This document shows positions 1 to 7,321 of a stretch of 64,000 nt of DNA, piece by piece. A model generated the notes under the pieces. That model saw only the letters and a program-made list of their open reading frames with translations. It was not told the DNA's origin and did no database searches. Source of the stretch: Lachnospiraceae bacterium (GTDB lineage Bacteria > Bacillota > Clostridia > Lachnospirales > Lachnospiraceae). The DNA lies in contig JAAZZQ010000072.1 of the NCBI GenBank assembly GCA_014239155.1, positions 1 through 64,000 of the forward strand, written 5' to 3'. A program made the translations under genes and the position numbers. The stretch's first letter is position 1. Each line of letters begins with the position of its first letter.

Positions 1-78
1 CGACGAGGTAGATAGGATATAGATGGAAGTACAGTAATGTATGAAGTAGAATATTACTAATAGGTCGAAGGCTTATCC
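1..78 (+). rRNA. rrl: 23S ribosomal RNA, 3' end (partial)
   Basis: The first ~78 bases match the conserved 3' terminus of bacterial 23S rRNA: GAGGTAGATAGG near the left edge, then TACTAATAGGTCGAAGGCTTA, which corresponds to the TACTAAT...CGAGGACTTA ending of Bacillus 23S. The gene enters from outside the window, and the exact 3' end is uncertain by a few bases. No 5S gene follows before the tRNA. Confidence 0.88.
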
Positions 79-168
79 TGAAAGGTATGGAGAAGGAAAT
101 GTTGAAGAGAATTAATTTTTGTGTTCGGTTTTGAGGGAATAAATTTTATGACCTTAATATGAGAAGAT

Positions 169-242
169 GGCGAAGTAGCTCAGTTGGCTAGAGCACGCGG
201 TTCATACCCGCGGTGTCGAGGGTTCAAATCCCCCCTTCGCTA
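169..242 (+). tRNA. tRNA-Met (CAT), elongator type
   Basis: A 74-nt cloverleaf can be folded. The acceptor stem is GGCGAAG with CTTCGCT (G1-U72). The anticodon stem is CGCGG/CCGCG around loop TTCATAC, giving anticodon CAT. The T-loop is TTCAAAT and the discriminator base is A. A paired position 1-72 and no three-GC anticodon stem argue against initiator tRNA. CCA is not encoded. The T-stem GAGGG/CCCCC contains one A-C mismatch (positions 50-64). It lies ~90 nt after the 23S end, so it is probably part of the rRNA transcript. Confidence 0.93.
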
Positions 243-333
243 TTTTTTATTTTATAAAAAATTGTAATAGTGTATATGTTAAAGATAGGAATGCTTGTAC
301 ATAACAGCACGTTCTTTTTATTTCTAAAAAATA

Positions 334-362
334 TTGACTTTACGCTGTAAAAGTGATAAAAT
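334..362 (+). promoter_or_regulatory. Promoter upstream of the cold-shock gene
   Basis: TTGACT at 334-339 is separated by 17 bases from TAAAAT at 357-362, with a TG one base upstream of the -10 (extended -10). This is a strong vegetative sigma-factor promoter. Predicted transcription starts near 369, about 20 bases before the hairpin at 390-433 and ~115 bases before the csp start codon. Confidence 0.75.
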
Positions 363-389
363 TTGATAGTATTCAATTAGAACTATGAG

Positions 390-440
390 CTGACTTGTTC
401 TGCAAATCATTCCATTTGATGCAGACAAGTCAGTTTTTTT
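390..440 (+). terminator. Hairpin plus T7 in the csp leader (terminator or attenuator)
   Basis: CTGACTTGTTCTGC at 390-403 pairs with GCAGACAAGTCAG at 421-433 (one bulged T), followed by seven T residues at 434-440. It has the form of an intrinsic terminator. It lies downstream of the promoter at 334-362 and upstream of csp, so it could end rRNA-tRNA transcription, act as an attenuator of csp, or both. Confidence 0.75.
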
Positions 441-485
441 AGGCGTATGTAGAGTACATAAATATTTTTATTGGAGGTTTAAGAC

Positions 486-698
486 ATGAACAATGGTACA
501 GTAAAGTGGTTTAATGCTCAGAAAGGTTATGGATTTATTACAAATGAGGGTACAGGAGAGGATGTATTTGTCCACTTTTCAGCGATTGTATCTGATGGGT
601 ACAAGACTCTTGAGGAAGGGCAAAAAGTTACTTTCGATATCGAGCAGGACCCAAAGAATAGTTCTAAGCTTAGAGCTACAAATGTAGTACTTGCATAA
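486..698 (+). CDS. Cold-shock protein, CspA/CspB family
   Basis: A 70-residue single cold-shock domain, the full usual length of the family. It has the N-terminal GTVKWFN motif, the RNP1 motif KGYGFI and the RNP2 motif VFVHF, which bind single-stranded RNA or DNA. Family members act as cytoplasmic RNA chaperones that melt mRNA secondary structure. The start ATG is preceded by GGAGG with good spacing. The gene is monocistronic: it has its own promoter, a ~115-nt leader with a terminator-like hairpin, and an intrinsic terminator straight after it. Long structured leaders are typical of regulated csp genes, so post-transcriptional control is plausible (inference). Which csp paralogue it is cannot be told from sequence alone. 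Confidence 0.96.
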   Translation: MNNGTVKWFNAQKGYGFITNEGTGEDVFVHFSAIVSDGYKTLEEGQKVTFDIEQDPKNSSKLRATNVVLA

Positions 699-726
699 TG
701 TGCAGGTGTTATATCGTGGAAGAAAA

Positions 727-771
727 CAAACCCCTTCTGGCAGTTGCGTCTGTCAGAAGGGGTTTGCTTTT
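727..771 (+). terminator. Intrinsic terminator of csp
   Basis: CAAACCCCTTCTG (727-739) and CAGAAGGGGTTTG (754-766) form a perfect 13-bp stem followed by CTTTT. It lies 28 bases after the csp stop codon. Confidence 0.9.
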
Positions 772-852
772 ATGCACAGACTCGTGCAGAGGAAATATGC
801 CACTAACGTGGCGCATAGGTCGTGTGGCGAGGTAGAGGAAAAATTTTCCCTT
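771..852 (+). repeat. Dispersed palindromic repeat, family P, copy 1
   Basis: The element starts TATGCACAGA then CTCGTGCAGAGGAAAT and ends near a GGAAAAATTTTCC palindrome. The first ~35 bases are nearly identical to 6397-6431. Internal inverted repeats (GCCAC/GTGGC and outer arms) allow a nested hairpin. Both copies begin directly after the T-run of a terminator. No open reading frame with a ribosome site was seen in it. Confidence 0.65.
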
Positions 853-865
853 ACTCCATTTAAAA

Positions 866-2062
866 TTAGAAGAGCTTGTCAATTCGTTCCATTGCTTTAA
901 TTGTGCTATTGTGTGTTCCGAACGAAGTGAGACGGAAAAATTTTTGGCCGTTTTTGCCAAAGCCTGCACCTGGGGTTCCGACTACTTGAGCATTGTTTAG
1001 TAGGTAATCAAAGAAATCCCAAGAATCCATATCATTAGGGCATTTAAACCAAATATAAGGAGAGTTGACCCCACCATAACAAGAAATGTTCTTTTTGGTA
1101 AGACTATTCATAATTATATGTGCATTTTCTTGATAATATTTAATGTTCATTTTACATTGGGACATCCCTTCAGGGGAGAATACCGCCGCTGCGCCTCTCT
1201 GAACAATATAGGATACGCCGTTAAATTTTGTGGTTTGACGACGATTCCACATCGCGTTTACAGAGATTTTGGCACCAGCCGAAGAAAGAAATGTTAAATC
1301 TTCTGGAACGATTGTGTATCCGCATCGCGTTCCGGTAAAACCCGCCGTCTTTGAAAGAGAGCAAAATTCAATTGCACATTTTTTTGCACCTTCTATTGCA
1401 TAGATACTTCTTGGAAGGGTTTCATCTGTTATAAAGCATTCATAGGCAGAATCATATAGGATAATAGCATTGTTCTTTAGAGCGTAATCAACCCATTTTT
1501 TTAACTGCTCTATATTATATGCTGCACCTGTTGGATTGTTTGGGGAACAAATGTATATAATATCAGCATGAACGTTAAAGTCCGGCATCGGCAGAAAGTC
1601 GTTTTCTTCGTTGGCGTCGATATAAACGATATTTCTGCCATTCATTAAATTAGTGTCAACATATACTGGATAGACCGGATCAGGTATCAGAACGATATTG
1701 TCCGTGTCAAAAAGGTCTGTAATATTTCCGGTATCGCTTTTGGCACCATCGGATACAAATACTTCACAAGGATGAAGAGTGACATTGTTTCTGTGATAAT
1801 AATCGACAATTGCGTTTCGCAGAAAGTCATAGCCTTGCTCAGGACCATAGCCTTTGAAGGTTTCGGCACTTGCAAGTGCGTCAACACCTTTGTGGAGTTG
1901 TGAAATAATCTCAGAACCAAGCGGAAGTGTCACATCACCGATACCTAGACGAATAACTTTCTTGTCAGGATTTTTTTCAGTATAAGCATTGACACGGTGC
2001 GCTATTTCAGAGAAAAGATAGCTTTCTTTTAGATGAAAATAGTTTTCATTGAATTTTGGCAT
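866..2062 (-). CDS. dapL: LL-diaminopimelate aminotransferase
   Basis: A 398-residue class I/II aminotransferase. It matches the DapL family, which converts tetrahydrodipicolinate directly to LL-2,6-diaminopimelate with glutamate as amino donor (one-step bypass of lysine/DAP synthesis). Visible motifs are SDGAKSD (cofactor phosphate loop), SPNNPTGA, YDSAYE and the pyridoxal-phosphate lysine in SLSKTAGFTG (about residue 238). The reading frame extends 25 codons further upstream. The start at 2062 is chosen because AAAGGAGG lies correctly before it and family members begin MPKxNxNY. The product agrees with the DAP-type MurE at 48169. It is transcribed opposite to csp and convergent with it, with its own promoter at 2109-2137. 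Confidence 0.95.
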   Translation of the reverse strand: MPKFNENYFHLKESYLFSEIAHRVNAYTEKNPDKKVIRLGIGDVTLPLGSEIISQLHKGVDALASAETFKGYGPEQGYDFLRNAIVDYYHRNNVTLHPCEVFVSDGAKSDTGNITDLFDTDNIVLIPDPVYPVYVDTNLMNGRNIVYIDANEENDFLPMPDFNVHADIIYICSPNNPTGAAYNIEQLKKWVDYALKNNAIILYDSAYECFITDETLPRSIYAIEGAKKCAIEFCSLSKTAGFTGTRCGYTIVPEDLTFLSSAGAKISVNAMWNRRQTTKFNGVSYIVQRGAAAVFSPEGMSQCKMNIKYYQENAHIIMNSLTKKNISCYGGVNSPYIWFKCPNDMDSWDFFDYLLNNAQVVGTPGAGFGKNGQKFFRLTSFGTHNSTIKAMERIDKLF

Positions 2063-2108
2063 AATAGATTCCTCCTTTATAGTTGTCCTTAATAGGAACA
2101 CTATTGTA

Positions 2109-2137
2109 ATCATAACTGTATTGCATATATTTGTCAA
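2109..2137 (-). promoter_or_regulatory. dapL promoter
   Basis: On the reverse strand, TTGACA (complement of 2132-2137) and TATGAT (complement of 2109-2114) are separated by exactly 17 bases. This gives a leader of roughly 40 bases before the dapL start. Confidence 0.8.
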
Positions 2138-2223
2138 TTATGAGATGAATTATTGAAAAAATTGATTGAATATGATAAGTTTATTCGAGAGGAATAGAAG
2201 ACAGATTTGAGAGGAGTAAAATA

Positions 2224-2775
2224 ATGTATGATAAAGAAATAGGCGACGCAAAAAGAGTAGTCGCAGAATTTTTGGGTCAGATACAACTTAAGCGTGGAAG
2301 TTTAGTTGTGATAGGATGCTCTACGAGCGAGATTGCTGCACATGGTATAGGTTCCTATTCTAATGCAGAGCTTGGGGAAGCCGTTTTTGTGGCTCTGTAC
2401 GAAGAATTGATAAAAGCCGGGCTGTCGGTCGCTGCACAGTGTTGTGAACATTTGAATAGAGCCTTAATTATGACAGAGAAAGATGCAGAACGTTTTGGAT
2501 ATGAGATTGTGAATGTGATACCGCAACCAAAAGCGGGAGGTTCTTTTTCTACTGCGGCATGGAAGCATATGGAAAATCCAGTTGCTGTGGAACAAGTACA
2601 GGCTCATGCTGGTATTGATATTGGAGACACGTTGATTGGCATGCATTTAAAGTCAGTTGCAGTGCCAGTTAGAATTGAGCATCCTATGATTGGCGCCGCG
2701 CATATTGTATGTGCAAGAACCCGTCCTAAATATGTAGGAGGTGGCAGAGCATATTATAATGAGGATTTGGAATAA
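2224..2775 (+). CDS. UPF0340 (YwlG-like) family protein
   Basis: A 183-residue cytoplasmic protein of the UPF0340/YwlG family (DUF436). Recognisable family features are the GCSTSEIAAHGIG segment near residue 36, the AQCCEHLNRALI segment with paired cysteines near residue 80, and the C-terminal ARTRPKYVGGGRA. Length is typical. The molecular function of the family is not established. In Bacillus it sits near serine hydroxymethyltransferase and ribose-phosphate isomerase genes, but here it is between dapL and a deacetylase. The ATG is preceded by GAGAGGAG. The AT-rich space after it contains a promoter-like element for the next gene. Confidence 0.9.
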   Translation: MYDKEIGDAKRVVAEFLGQIQLKRGSLVVIGCSTSEIAAHGIGSYSNAELGEAVFVALYEELIKAGLSVAAQCCEHLNRALIMTEKDAERFGYEIVNVIPQPKAGGSFSTAAWKHMENPVAVEQVQAHAGIDIGDTLIGMHLKSVAVPVRIEHPMIGAAHIVCARTRPKYVGGGRAYYNEDLE

Positions 2776-2832
2776 TAGTTCTTTAAATTTTTAAACTTTT
2801 GTGAAAATGTCTTTTCTAAAGTGGTGGATATG

Positions 2833-2841
2833 TGTTATAAT
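2833..2841 (+). promoter_or_regulatory. Extended -10 element upstream of the deacetylase gene
   Basis: TGTTATAAT is a perfect extended -10 sequence; no good -35 box was found. Two further TATAAT matches occur downstream (near 2855 and 2889). The leader also holds a 7-bp hairpin, GTATCAT with ATGATAC, in about 2892-2920. Which of these is used cannot be decided by eye. Confidence 0.45.
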
Positions 2842-2974
2842 CGGTATGTCTGTATAATAAAAGCAGATGGTTATTTTGCTCACTGGTATAATGGTATCAT
2901 TGGTTGAGACAGGATGATACAGCAGTTTGTGCTGAATTTACAGGATATGTCTGTGCAATACGAAAGGGTAACAA

Positions 2975-3958
2975 ATGCTGCGGGATAAAATAGACTTGGA
3001 TGAGAGCGTAGAGACAAATGATAGGATAACAGAGGCAAGGAAACTAGGTTTTATTGATATTTTGGTTCCAGTACTTACACTGATAACGATAGTCAACTGT
3101 ATTGTGATATTGATATTGGTGATGAATATTGGAAAAAAGGTAAATGGATTGGAACAGCGTTTGTTGCTTTTAGAGAAAAAGGCACTCTATGAAGAGTATG
3201 AAGCTGTAAAGGATAAAAATCAGATGGTGGTTGACGATAGTGGAAATTCTTCTGAGGTGTCAGAAGTGGCAGATATTGTAGCAGTGGCTGAACTGGAAGA
3301 TACTTATAAATGGAATGGCAGTGAAGACAGTGCGTCTGATATAAGGAGAGTATATCTAACATTTGATGACGGACCAAGTATCAATACAGACAGAATATTG
3401 GATATTCTTGCACAGTATGGCGTGAAGGCAACATTTTTTGTTGTTGGCAAGAATGGCTATACAGAGCAATATCAGCGGATTGTTGAGGAAGGGCATACGC
3501 TTGGTATGCATTCGTACAGCCATAGATATAGTGAAATATATGCTTCGTTGGACGCATATAAAGAAGATTTGACAAAGCTTCATGATTTTCTGTATGAACT
3601 TACAGGAGAAGATTGTAATATTGTGCGGTTTCCCGGAGGCAGCAGCAATACCATTAGCAAAGTGGATATGCAAGAGCTAATCCATTATCTAAATCAGGAG
3701 AATATGGTGTATTTTGACTGGAATGTTTCGAGTGGTGACGCGTCTGGAGAAAGCAAAAATGCAGATCAGATTGTGAACAATGTTCTGAATCAGATTGACA
3801 AATATAATAATGTGGTGATTTTATTTCACGATGCAGCAGGAAAAGGGACAACAGTAGATGCCTTATCTGAGATTATAGAAAAGATATTAGAGTCTGATAA
3901 CACTGTTATTTTGCCAATATCAGAAGACACTATAAAAGTACAACATTTGCACGAATAG
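2975..3958 (+). CDS. Membrane-anchored polysaccharide deacetylase (NodB domain)
   Basis: A 327-residue protein. Residues ~28-50 form one membrane segment without a cleavage site, followed by a short heptad-like stretch (~51-75) and an acidic spacer. A NodB/CE4 deacetylase domain runs from ~residue 125. The CE4 motifs are present in order: TFDDGPS (catalytic Asp and metal Asp), HSYSHR (metal His pair), RFPGGSS, DWNVSSGD and ILFHDA. Such enzymes remove N-acetyl groups from cell-wall peptidoglycan or other polysaccharides outside the membrane. The exact substrate, peptidoglycan GlcNAc or MurNAc, cannot be told. The start ATG follows AAAGGG. It is probably monocistronic; the bactofilin gene that follows has its own promoter-like site. 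Confidence 0.9.
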   Translation: MLRDKIDLDESVETNDRITEARKLGFIDILVPVLTLITIVNCIVILILVMNIGKKVNGLEQRLLLLEKKALYEEYEAVKDKNQMVVDDSGNSSEVSEVADIVAVAELEDTYKWNGSEDSASDIRRVYLTFDDGPSINTDRILDILAQYGVKATFFVVGKNGYTEQYQRIVEEGHTLGMHSYSHRYSEIYASLDAYKEDLTKLHDFLYELTGEDCNIVRFPGGSSNTISKVDMQELIHYLNQENMVYFDWNVSSGDASGESKNADQIVNNVLNQIDKYNNVVILFHDAAGKGTTVDALSEIIEKILESDNTVILPISEDTIKVQHLHE

Positions 3959-4023
3959 TTTAGAATTTTGCAGGGAACCGTAATTTGGCGATTGTTTAGA
4001 CATCAATGAAATTTGAGGTTAGG

Positions 4024-4051
4024 TTGCCATTTTAGTACAATACTATATAAA
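4024..4051 (+). promoter_or_regulatory. Candidate promoter of the bactofilin gene
   Basis: TTGCCA (4024-4029) and TATAAA (4046-4051) are separated by 16 bases and lie ~20 bases before the start codon. The start codon has its own GGAGGAG ribosome site. Confidence 0.5.
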
Positions 4052-4070
4052 AATTGGAGGAGAAGTTATT

Positions 4071-5009
4071 ATGGGTTTTTTTCAGGATTTAAAGCAGGAT
4101 TTATCACAGACAGTAAATGATCTGGAAGCAGATGATGCGATGAGCGGACTGAATCTCGGCAATGCAGAAGAACAGTCTTCGGAGGATTTATTTGGTGCTG
4201 CGGAAGATACTGACTTTGCGGATCTTGAGGCTATGCTAAAAAAGAATGTGGCTGCACTTGATGATGAATCGGTAAAACCGGCAGATCTTCAAGAGAGTAC
4301 AATGCAGGCGGATATCAATGCAGCGGCAATAATGGATACAATAAATAGTGAATCAGAAATAGATGTGAATTCCTCCGCCGAGTTGGAACAGGAAACAACA
4401 GAAACAGCAGGGGCGGCAGTAATTGAGCAAGAAATAGAGAACGAACAGGTATTGAATGTGGAGGAGCAAAATCCAGAGGAATCTGTGGAGCCATCTTTAG
4501 CGGCAGCATCTATAGATAACTTTGAGACAAGTGCGGCGTCGGCAGACACGGCAGTTATTACTTCCAGAATGAGTATTATCGGCGATGTGACAAGCAGTGG
4601 CAGTATGAATCTGATAGGAACTGTTACCGGTAATATTGAAATTCTTGGAAAATTGAAGGTGACAGGCAGTATTACTGGCAATTCTACAGCGGCAGAGATT
4701 TATGCGGACTCAGCACAAATCAACGGGGAGATACGAAGCAGCGGCAGTGTAAAGGTTGGGCAGAACTCTGTGGTGATTGGAAATATTTTTGCGGCGAGTG
4801 CAGTGATTGCAGGTGCAGTAAAGGGAGATATTGATGTGCAGGGACCAGTTATTCTTGATACATCGGCGATTGTGGTGGGCAATATTAAATCGAAGTCTGT
4901 ACAGATTAATAATGGTGCAATCATTGAGGGAATGTGTTCTCAGTGTTATGCTGATATTAGCCCTACAGCGTTTTTTGATGATGTGAAAAAAAGTAGGAAA
5001 TTGGAGTAG
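4071..5009 (+). CDS. Bactofilin-type polymer-forming protein with long acidic N-terminus
   Basis: A 312-residue protein. Residues 1 to ~160 are strongly acidic, low in aromatics and rich in Ala, Glu, Asp and Ser, and are probably disordered. Residues ~163-300 form a bactofilin (DUF583) domain. Its short periodic repeats of hydrophobic-Gly-x pattern (for example IIGDV, LIGTVTGNIEI, VTGSITGN, VKVGQNSVVIGNI, VIAGAVKGDIDV) build the right-handed beta helix that polymerises into cytoskeletal filaments. Known bactofilins are usually 100-200 residues, so the acidic extension is unusual. No membrane segment is seen. The position between a cell-wall deacetylase and pyrH-frr fits a role in envelope or cell-shape organisation (inference). 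Confidence 0.85.
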   Translation: MGFFQDLKQDLSQTVNDLEADDAMSGLNLGNAEEQSSEDLFGAAEDTDFADLEAMLKKNVAALDDESVKPADLQESTMQADINAAAIMDTINSESEIDVNSSAELEQETTETAGAAVIEQEIENEQVLNVEEQNPEESVEPSLAAASIDNFETSAASADTAVITSRMSIIGDVTSSGSMNLIGTVTGNIEILGKLKVTGSITGNSTAAEIYADSAQINGEIRSSGSVKVGQNSVVIGNIFAASAVIAGAVKGDIDVQGPVILDTSAIVVGNIKSKSVQINNGAIIEGMCSQCYADISPTAFFDDVKKSRKLE

Positions 5010-5027
5010 AGCAGGAGCTGAGAGAAT

Positions 5028-5723
5028 ATGAAAAGAATATTGTTAAAGCTGAGCGGAGAAGCGCTTGCGGGGGACAAAAAAACGGGATTTGATGAAGCTA
5101 CAGTATTGGCAGTTGCAAAACAGGTAAAGGAGATTGTGGATACTGGGGTACAGACGGCAATTGTGATTGGCGGTGGAAATTTTTGGCGAGGAAGGACAAG
5201 TGAGACAATTGATCGCACAAAAGCAGATCAGATTGGCATGCTTGCTACGGTTATGAATTGTATTTATGTATCTGAGATTTTTCGGTATTTAGGTATGGGA
5301 ACTGAGATATTTACGCCGTTTTCATGTGCTTCTTTCACAGAAGTTTTTTCAAAAGATAAGGCACTGTCAGCACTCAGTGCGAATAAGGTTGTATTTTTTG
5401 CAGGAGGTATTGGTCATCCATACTTTTCAACTGATATGGGCACTGTCTTGAGAGCTGTTGAAATTGAGGCGGATATGATTCTCTCTGCGCGGGCTGTGGA
5501 TGGCGTTTATGACTCTGATCCGAAGCTCAATAAAGAGGCAAAGAAATATAGTACAATTCCAATTAGGGAAGTGGTAGACAAACAGCTTGGTGTGATGGAT
5601 CTTGCGGCGGCAGTGCTCTGTATGGAAAATAAAATGCCAATGACCATCTTTGGATTAAATGAGGAAAACAGTATTATCAATACAGTAAAAGGAAAATCAA
5701 ACGGCACTGTAATTACAGTCTAA
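5028..5723 (+). CDS. pyrH: UMP kinase
   Basis: A 231-residue amino-acid kinase family enzyme of normal length. It phosphorylates UMP to UDP with ATP in pyrimidine nucleotide synthesis and works as a hexamer in the cytoplasm. Visible features are the N-terminal LLKLSGEAL, the phosphate-binding IGGGNFWRG, the TDMGTVLRAVEIEAD segment and the conserved DGVYDSDPK. The start ATG follows a GGAG sequence. Order pyrH-frr-uppS-cdsA-dxr-rseP is the standard arrangement in Firmicutes, and the 75-base gap to frr suggests cotranscription. Confidence 0.97.
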   Translation: MKRILLKLSGEALAGDKKTGFDEATVLAVAKQVKEIVDTGVQTAIVIGGGNFWRGRTSETIDRTKADQIGMLATVMNCIYVSEIFRYLGMGTEIFTPFSCASFTEVFSKDKALSALSANKVVFFAGGIGHPYFSTDMGTVLRAVEIEADMILSARAVDGVYDSDPKLNKEAKKYSTIPIREVVDKQLGVMDLAAAVLCMENKMPMTIFGLNEENSIINTVKGKSNGTVITV

Positions 5724-5797
5724 AATTCCGCAGAGACAGATTACTGGAGCTATCGATTTAAAGTAAAATAAGAATCAGAAATTAGGAGGAGACAGAA

Positions 5798-6349
5798 ATG
5801 GACGCAAGAGTAAAAACATATGATGACAAAATGCAAAAAGCACTTGATTTTCTTTTATCAGATTATCAGACAATTCGTGCAGGACGCGCAAATCCACATG
5901 TACTTGACAAGTTAAAGGTTAATTATTATGGCACGCCGACCCCTATCCAGCAAGTTGGCAATATCACTGTTCCGGAAGCTAGGATGATTCAGATTGCACC
6001 GTGGGAGAAAAGTTTAATCAAAGAAATAGAAAAAGCAATCATGGCATCTGATATTGGTATTACACCAAATAATGACGGCGCAGTGATTCGTCTGGTATTT
6101 CCAGAATTGACAGAGGAACGCAGAAAGGATCTTGTGAAAGATATTAAGAAAAAGGGTGAAGAGTGCAAGGTGGCAGTCCGCAATATTAGACGGGATGCGA
6201 ATGATTCATTTAAAAGGCTTGCAAAATCTGAGGTATCCGAAGATGAAATTAAAGATTTGGAGGATGCAGTTCAAAAACTTACAGACAAATATATTAAAGA
6301 TGTTGACAAGGCAATCGAAGAAAAATCAAAAGAGGTGCTTACAGTATAA
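5798..6349 (+). CDS. frr: Ribosome recycling factor
   Basis: A 183-residue protein, the usual RRF length, with the typical YQTIRAGRANPHVLDKL near residue 25 and the C-terminal helical segment ending in KSKEVLTV. It acts with EF-G to split post-termination ribosomes into subunits. AGGAGGAG precedes the ATG. A GC-rich hairpin with a T-run (6360-6397) follows directly, so the pyrH-frr transcript may end or be reduced here before uppS. Confidence 0.97.
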   Translation: MDARVKTYDDKMQKALDFLLSDYQTIRAGRANPHVLDKLKVNYYGTPTPIQQVGNITVPEARMIQIAPWEKSLIKEIEKAIMASDIGITPNNDGAVIRLVFPELTEERRKDLVKDIKKKGEECKVAVRNIRRDANDSFKRLAKSEVSEDEIKDLEDAVQKLTDKYIKDVDKAIEEKSKEVLTV

Positions 6350-6359
6350 ATGAACGGTA

Positions 6360-6397
6360 GGGGGGCGTGCATAAGGGATGTAGTGCCCTCCTGTTTT
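6360..6397 (+). terminator. Probable terminator after frr
   Basis: GGGGGGC (6360-6366) pairs with GCCCTCC (6385-6391, one G-T pair), followed by TGTTTT. The loop is long (18 bases), so strength is uncertain. Confidence 0.55.
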
Positions 6398-6475
6398 ATG
6401 CACAGATTCGTGCAGAGGAAATAAGCCATTATGCGGCACGGGTTGTGCAGTGAGTAGGGAAGATAAGACTTCCCT
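6397..6475 (+). repeat. Dispersed palindromic repeat, family P, copy 2
   Basis: This copy starts TATGCACAGA then TTCGTGCAGAGGAAAT like 771-852. TGCACA pairs with TGTGCA and CGTGC with GCACG around an inner GCC/GGC, giving a nested hairpin. The tail is AGTAGGGAAG...CTTCCCT, itself a hairpin. The tail module recurs at 6540-6561 (GAGTAGGGAA...TTCCCT), next to a GTCAGC/GCTGAC hairpin at about 6509-6523, so 6397-6565 holds about one and a half elements. Confidence 0.65.
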
Positions 6476-6610
6476 GTTCGATTGCACATGGGCACCCAAT
6501 GGAATATTGTCAGCGAAGCTGACGGATGCTCAGCGCGGCGAGTAGGGAAAAATATTCCCTGGTTGATACAGTACAGACCTATGCAGTGGAAGATAGAAAG
6601 GAAGTGTACT

Positions 6611-7321
6611 ATGAGTGTACCAAATCATGTAGCAATTATTCTTGATGGAAATGGGAGATGGGCGAAGGCAAAAGGGCTTCCGCGTACTGCTGGGCATGTG
6701 CAGGGAGCAAAAACTGTCGAACAAATTTGTGAAGATGCATACAATATGGGAATTAATTATCTTACAATATATGCATTTTCAACAGAGAACTGGACGCGAC
6801 CAGATAATGAAGTGGCAACTCTAATGAATTTGCTCAGAAATTATATGAAAAACAGCATCAAGCGGGCGCAGAAAAATAATATGTGTGTGCGGGTGATTGG
6901 TGATAAAACACAGCTTGCGGAAGATTTGCAGGTAAGCATCGCGGAACTAGAACAAGCAACACGAAATAATACAGGGCTTCATTTCCAAATTGCAATTAAT
7001 TATGGGGGGCGTGATGAGCTAAGAAGGGCTGTCACAAAGTTGGCACAACAGGTAGCGATAGGCATTTTAAAACCAGATGAGATAGATGAGGATAAAATTA
7101 CTTCTCTGCTTGACACAGTAGGGCTTCCAGATCCCGATCTGCTGATTCGGACATCGGGAGAGCAGCGAATCTCAAACTTTTTGTTGTGGCAGACTTCTTA
7201 TGCAGAACTTTATTTTACATCGGTGTTGTGGCCGGACTTTGACAAAAATGAGCTTGCCAAGGCAGTGGAAGCTTATCAAAAGAGGGATAGAAGGTATGGG
7301 CTTGTGAAGGAGGAGTCATAA
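6611..7321 (+). CDS. uppS: Undecaprenyl diphosphate synthase (isoprenyl transferase)
   Basis: A 236-residue cis-prenyltransferase. It condenses isopentenyl diphosphate onto farnesyl diphosphate to make the C55 carrier lipid for cell-wall precursors. Motifs present are HVAIILDGNGRWA (catalytic Asp), GHVQGA, YAFSTENW, and RTSGEQRISNFLLWQ with downstream AELYF and LWPDF. The frame is open back to 6482, but the start at 6611 is supported by AAAGGAAG and by the usual family N-terminus. It is followed by cdsA with no gap. Confidence 0.96.
   Translation: MSVPNHVAIILDGNGRWAKAKGLPRTAGHVQGAKTVEQICEDAYNMGINYLTIYAFSTENWTRPDNEVATLMNLLRNYMKNSIKRAQKNNMCVRVIGDKTQLAEDLQVSIAELEQATRNNTGLHFQIAINYGGRDELRRAVTKLAQQVAIGILKPDEIDEDKITSLLDTVGLPDPDLLIRTSGEQRISNFLLWQTSYAELYFTSVLWPDFDKNELAKAVEAYQKRDRRYGLVKEES

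Noticed and set aside
691-900. 69-codon frame after csp on the + strand
   Set aside because: It covers the csp terminator and the family P repeat and has no ribosome site; it is not a gene.
4289-4681. 130-codon reverse frame inside the bactofilin gene
   Set aside because: It is a mirror of the Ala/Glu-rich coding sequence, with no ribosome site or promoter.
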